This document shows positions 5,910 to 6,392 of a stretch of DNA of 6,392 nucleotides, piece after piece (the first letter of the stretch is position 1; each line of letters begins with the position of its first letter). Made by a program: the position numbers and the translations under genes. The DNA comes from an uncultured Erysipelotrichaceae bacterium (GTDB taxonomy: Bacteria > Bacillota_I > Bacilli_A > RFN20 > CAG-826). The DNA is taken from positions 1-6,392 of the forward strand of contig CADCDV010000030.1 of NCBI GenBank assembly GCA_902800255.1, in the 5' to 3' direction. The notes under the pieces were generated by a model, which saw only the letters and a list, made by a program, of their open reading frames with translations, was not told the DNA's origin and searched no databases.

Positions 5910-6392
5910 ATGAAATTGGGTCAGAAACAAACCCCGTTTATCACGGCTCTTGAGAATTACATCAAAAAAGATGTTTCTCCTTTCGATGTCCCAGGGCATC
6001 ATATGGGCAACGTCGACAATGCCGCGACAAGGGTTTTAGGTCACGAAGCCTTCCTTTGTGACGTCAATGCCCCAGTCGGCTTAGATAACCTCGCCAAACC
6101 TAATGGCGTCATCATGGAAGCGGAACAGCTTATGGCAGAGGCGTGCCATGCTGACGAGTCCTTTTTCTTAATTAACGGAACCTCAAGCGGCATCATCGCC
6201 ATGATCATGACCGCGGTCAAAGCAGGGGAGAAGATCATCCTTCCTCGTAACATCCACAAATCGGTCATCAACGCTTTGACGATTTCTGGTGCCGTCCCTG
6301 TTTATGTCATGCCTCAGATCGATAACGACCTTGAGATTGCCAACCAACCAACGTTAGAAGACTGGAAGAAGGCCATCAACAGAAATACATCC
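5910..6392 (+). CDS. Orn/Lys/Arg decarboxylase family, PLP-dependent (partial, C-terminus off the right edge)
   Basis: The first 161 residues are visible and the frame is open to the edge. Known family role: fold-type I PLP enzymes that decarboxylate lysine, arginine or ornithine to cadaverine, agmatine or putrescine in the cytoplasm, feeding polyamine synthesis or acid resistance. Evidence: the N-terminal FDVPGHHMG at 25-33 matches the family PGHKxG motif with His in place of Lys at 31; GLDNLAKPNGVIMEAEQLMAEA follows (57-78), then FFLINGTSSG at 85-94, the PLP-phosphate region, and the conserved LPRNIHKSV at 111-119. The aspartate that contacts the PLP ring nitrogen and the SxHK Schiff-base lysine lie beyond the window. 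The protein starts directly with the major domain, without the N-terminal wing domain of E. coli-type inducible enzymes, so it resembles the shorter Gram-positive SpeA/YaaO-like group. The preceding ribosome site is weak (AGG at 5903-5905). Family firm; substrate unknown. Confidence 0.92.
   Translation, partial: MKLGQKQTPFITALENYIKKDVSPFDVPGHHMGNVDNAATRVLGHEAFLCDVNAPVGLDNLAKPNGVIMEAEQLMAEACHADESFFLINGTSSGIIAMIMTAVKAGEKIILPRNIHKSVINALTISGAVPVYVMPQIDNDLEIANQPTLEDWKKAINRNTS

Overview
The window is a stretch of a bacterial chromosome carrying five protein genes: two cut by the window edges and three complete. The best guess for the host is a low-to-moderate GC Gram-positive, an uncultured gut-type Bacilli lineage such as the Erysipelotrichales/RF39/RFN20 neighbourhood. 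The reasons are purine-rich Shine-Dalgarno sites (AAGGAG, AGGAG), TTGACA/TATAAT-like promoters, protein sequences that resemble Firmicutes members of each family, and the standard code (Trp is TGG, stops are TAA/TAG/TAA, no in-frame TGA). This lineage call is an inference from general resemblance, not a search result.

Layout: (1) On the minus strand, 1-962 is the N-terminal 320 residues of an M24 metallopeptidase of the Xaa-Pro aminopeptidase type, running off the left edge just before its catalytic histidine. (2) A 73-bp divergent spacer (963-1035) separates it from a plus-strand pair. (3) The pair is a UDP-galactopyranose mutase (glf, 1036-2157) and, 24 bp later, a family 3 glycoside hydrolase of 826 residues (2182-4662). 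Spacing and a strong ribosome site suggest one transcript. (4) After a 94-bp gap with its own promoter comes a family 2 glycosyltransferase (4757-5788), closed by a clear intrinsic terminator (5816-5848). (5) Beyond the terminator a new promoter drives the first 161 residues of an Orn/Lys/Arg-type PLP decarboxylase, which runs off the right edge.

The central three genes look like a small surface-glycan or glycoside island. Glf would make UDP-galactofuranose, the GT2 enzyme could transfer a sugar to a glycan, and the cytoplasmic-looking GH3 enzyme would hydrolyse a beta-linked glycoside. A galactofuranose link between the three is an inference only. The flanking peptidase and decarboxylase belong to amino-acid and polyamine metabolism and are separate transcription units.

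I found no mobile elements, CRISPR arrays, RNA genes or defence-type systems. Nothing here clearly qualifies as a new biological system. The points most worth a second look are the near-leaderless decarboxylase start, the GT start with no ribosome site, the C-terminal extension of the GH3 enzyme and the glf/GH3 pairing.
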